Of a stretch of DNA of 64,000 bases, positions 61,719-64,000 are shown piece after piece. Within the stretch, counting starts at the first letter, position 1. Every line of letters starts with the position of its first letter. This DNA is from Malus domestica (taxonomy: Eukaryota; Streptophyta; Magnoliopsida; Rosales; Rosaceae): positions 7,535,501 to 7,599,500 of the forward strand of contig NC_091677.1 in assembly GCF_042453785.1 (NCBI RefSeq). The letters are read 5' to 3'. The translations under genes were made by a program, and so were the position numbers. Below the pieces are notes generated by a model that worked only from the letters and a program-made list of their open reading frames with translations, did no database searches and was not told where the DNA came from.

Positions 61719-62762
61719 TAGAGCTGAAAAAAAATCCAAAAAATTTCGAACTATACCGAAAAAATCCTGATCCCAAACCGAAAAAATACCGAACCGAAAT
61801 TCCTGAAAATTTTGATACCAATCCCAAACCGATCCGGAACCGTTCGGTACGGGAATCGGTGTCATATTTTTCTTTGTTCGGGAATTCCAAACCGATATAT
61901 ATATAAATAGATATAAATATATATACACACACACACACACATATATTATTTAATTAACCATTCCTCTGCCCAATAACCTTTGGGAATCCAAACCGATTAT
62001 ACATATATATTATTTAATCAACCATTCCTCTGCCCGATAACTTTAATCAACCATTCATTTGCTCGATAACCTTTCTTCACTTCCTTTTCCTTTTTTTATT
62101 CTTTCTTTATCTCATGACTTATTGTCTGCCATCTTCACGAACCTTTCTTCTTTATTTTGTTTCTTGATAACTCGCACTCTCATCCAACAAACAACCACAC
62201 ATTTTCTCTCCCTCCACCGACTCCCTCAAACGCAAAAGCAAGCTCAAGGCCTCCAAATGCTTTCTCAATCTTCAAAAGCAGCCACACCCGCAACCTGCTC
62301 TTCCCAAAACGCCATACCCATTGCAACATTCGTCTGAGAAACCCAATCGTTCTTCCAAGACATCAAATCCATCGCTTAAGCCTACAAAGTAGAGTAGCCC
62401 TCTGATGGCGATTTCGTTTGGCAAGACATGGAAAAGCTCACACATCGACAATGGTCGATACCTGATTCTGTTCGATGCACTTCGCAAAGCCCTCCGACTC
62501 CCAAAGGCAGCAAAGACAAGCCCAGGAATGAGAGGGATGAAGATAGGAGTGGGAAGGTCGACGAATCTAAGATGAGGTGTGGCTGTGTAGGCTGGTAGGG
62601 AAACTGGGAGGTCGATGAATCCCGAACCATACCGAAATCCCGAACTTCAGGAATACCTTTATTTCAGTTCGGTTTTGGTTTTCAAAACTTTGTCCCGAAA
62701 AAAATCGGTTTGGGATTTGGGATCCCATTTTTGGTTTGAGATCCCATACAGAACCAGCCCTA
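61719..62762. mobile_element. hAT-type non-autonomous element
   Basis: Left end TAGAGCTGAAAAAAAATCC and right end GAACCAGCCCTA (inverted) with 8-base flanks CTAACCAC / CTAGCCAC (one mismatch). Subterminal CCGAACCGAAAT and CCCAAACCGAT words recur at both ends. The interior (about 62190-62600) is less AT-rich and may be a captured sequence, but no family is recognised. It seems to have inserted into a SINE copy. Confidence 0.85.
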
Positions 62763-62885
62763 CTAGCCACCATCGTGTGATTCACCAACGTTAGGAATCG
62801 AACTCAAAACGTACCATGTGAAATATCGACTTGAAATTTGTTTCGAACCACTAGGTCATCCTGTGATGGTTAAATTAACTCTCCT
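62763..62885 (-). mobile_element. probable tRNA-derived SINE
   Basis: On the minus strand: A-box-like GATGACCTAGTGGTTCGA, B box GAGTTCGATTCC, then GGTGAATCACACGATGGTGG. The continuation after the hAT element (reverse of about 61690-61718) suggests that the SINE was split by it. Confidence 0.55.
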
Positions 62886-63530
62886 TTTTAACAAGGGTAA
62901 AAATACTACCATGAAATAAGAATGTCGTACGTCTATTAGCGGTATATCCAAGTTAGTTATATACTTTTATGTAGAAAAATTAAAATTCACAATAGTGCAT
63001 GATTAGCTTAAGAGATCCACCGTAATCATCATCCTTATTATATGTAAGTTTCGATCTCCAACGGATTAAGGGGATTTGAATTTGGTAACTCTCTCAACAA
63101 TGGGAAAGGAAGCATTACTAGGTTAAGAAGTTGTTGATGAACAACATCTATTTAGGCCATGACTATCCCTCATAAATATAAATAGAAATATAAAAGGGAA
63201 GGCAAGGCTATAACGCTTGGTTAAAAATTGTTAGTGATTAACATCATTCTCTAATCTTGATTATTTATTGACTAATGGACTAAAGGTAGTGACTCCTAGC
63301 TAATGTTAGCTAAGCTTATAATTTTGTCATTGATCAAGATCCTACTTTCATGATTTAATGTTAGTTTTTTCTTCAATATTTAAAAAAAAAAGGATTCTTT
63401 TTAAATTAACTTAATTGGCTCTCACGATTTTTTTAATGCTAGAAAAATCGTAAAAATGATTTTGTCATTGAAACATTTTTACATCAATTTTTAAAGAAAA
63501 TAGTACAGGTAACATTGGAACAACCAAGGA
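62886..63530. other. intergenic, no gene seen
   Basis: AT-rich; short frames only. Confidence 0.5.
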
Positions 63531-63539
63531 ACAAAATGC

Positions 63540-63685
63540 TGATAATATCGGCGATATTTCGCCGATATTATCGGTTTTTCACGGGTCCGATATTTTAATA
63601 GGTATCCGACGGGTTTTCGGAAAAATATCGCGATATTATCGATAATATCGCGATATTTCTGAAATTATCGCGATATTTTGGATAC
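63540..63685. repeat. ATATCGCGATAT-rich palindromic repeat
   Basis: Dense run of self-complementary words: CGGCGATATTTCGCCG, AATATCGCGATATTATCG, ATCGATAATATCGCGATAT, TTATCGCGATATTTTGG. It looks like the end of a transposable element; the second end is not in the window. Sequence from 63690 to 64000 may be its interior and has no gene that I recognise. Confidence 0.6.
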
Positions 63686-64000
63686 GTGCGAATCAGAGAA
63701 GAACGCCGGAAATGGGTGTGCCGATTTCGTCCCAAAAACCTTGCAAAAACACGATTAAGATCAAGATCTAAGCTACAGAGCGATTGAAAACACAACCACA
63801 ATTCATATGCATGAATCAATCGAAGAGGTAAAAAGGTGAGGGACCGGGAGTTGACCTGACCACCGACGGCGATGGCGACGACCTGCATCGCAACTTGCGT
63901 CTGCATCTGAATCTGGCCTTGATAGAGGTTTCTGGTAAAACTAGAGAGAGAGAGCTGCACCTGCATCAAACTCGCAGCTGCACCTGCATCGCGACTTGCA

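Overview
The window is nuclear DNA of a eudicot plant, most likely a woody Rosaceae of the apple/pear group (inference from gene content, a Cassandra-type LTR and repeat families that look familiar from Malus). Genes have plant introns and sit between many nested transposable elements. Long divergent repeats make up well over half of the sequence.

Layout. 1-3.4 kb: two Gypsy-type long LTRs head to head. 3.9-7.6 kb: an intact class I formin gene (minus). 9.56 kb: tRNA-Ala(AGC), followed by a decayed DYW-type PPR gene. 11.1-19.5 kb: a beta-amylase gene (minus) that is a pseudogene and is split in one exon by a very young, full-length Copia element (12.2-17.4 kb). 21.4 kb: a small proline-rich membrane-anchored protein gene whose 3' half is duplicated 1.7 kb downstream, the copies being separated by an LTR fragment. 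24.2-27.7 kb: a PIF/Harbinger-type element carrying exons of tandem glycolipid-transfer-protein domains. 28.1-34.4 kb: a solo LTR split by a 3.7 kb non-autonomous LTR element that carries a chimera of SufE, rhodanese and ABHD17-like gene pieces.

34.5-41.9 kb: a hAT-type element with perfect 8-bp target duplication, built of 346-bp tandem repeats and holding RTE-type LINE pieces, a Tat-like LTR element with two tandem arrays, and a further small hAT element. 42.0-42.9 kb: an intact uclacyanin-like blue copper protein gene (minus). 46.1-50.7 kb: a cysteine-rich receptor-like kinase pseudogene (minus) with a Pack-MULE (prefoldin subunit 1 piece) and a LINE end in an intron. 51.3 kb: a Cassandra solo LTR with its 5S-rRNA-like core. 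54.9-61.3 kb: two tandem, intact DUF604/fringe-like glycosyltransferase genes (minus). 61.7-62.8 kb: another hAT-type element. 63.5 kb: an ATATCGCGATAT-rich palindromic repeat.

Working genes supported here are the formin, tRNA-Ala, uclacyanin, the two DUF604 genes and probably the proline-rich protein; there is no operon-like organisation. Beta-amylase, PPR and receptor kinase are decayed. Three unrelated mobile-element types each carry host gene pieces, which is the most distinctive property of the window. All splice sites are read by eye, and family names rest on recalled motifs, not searches.
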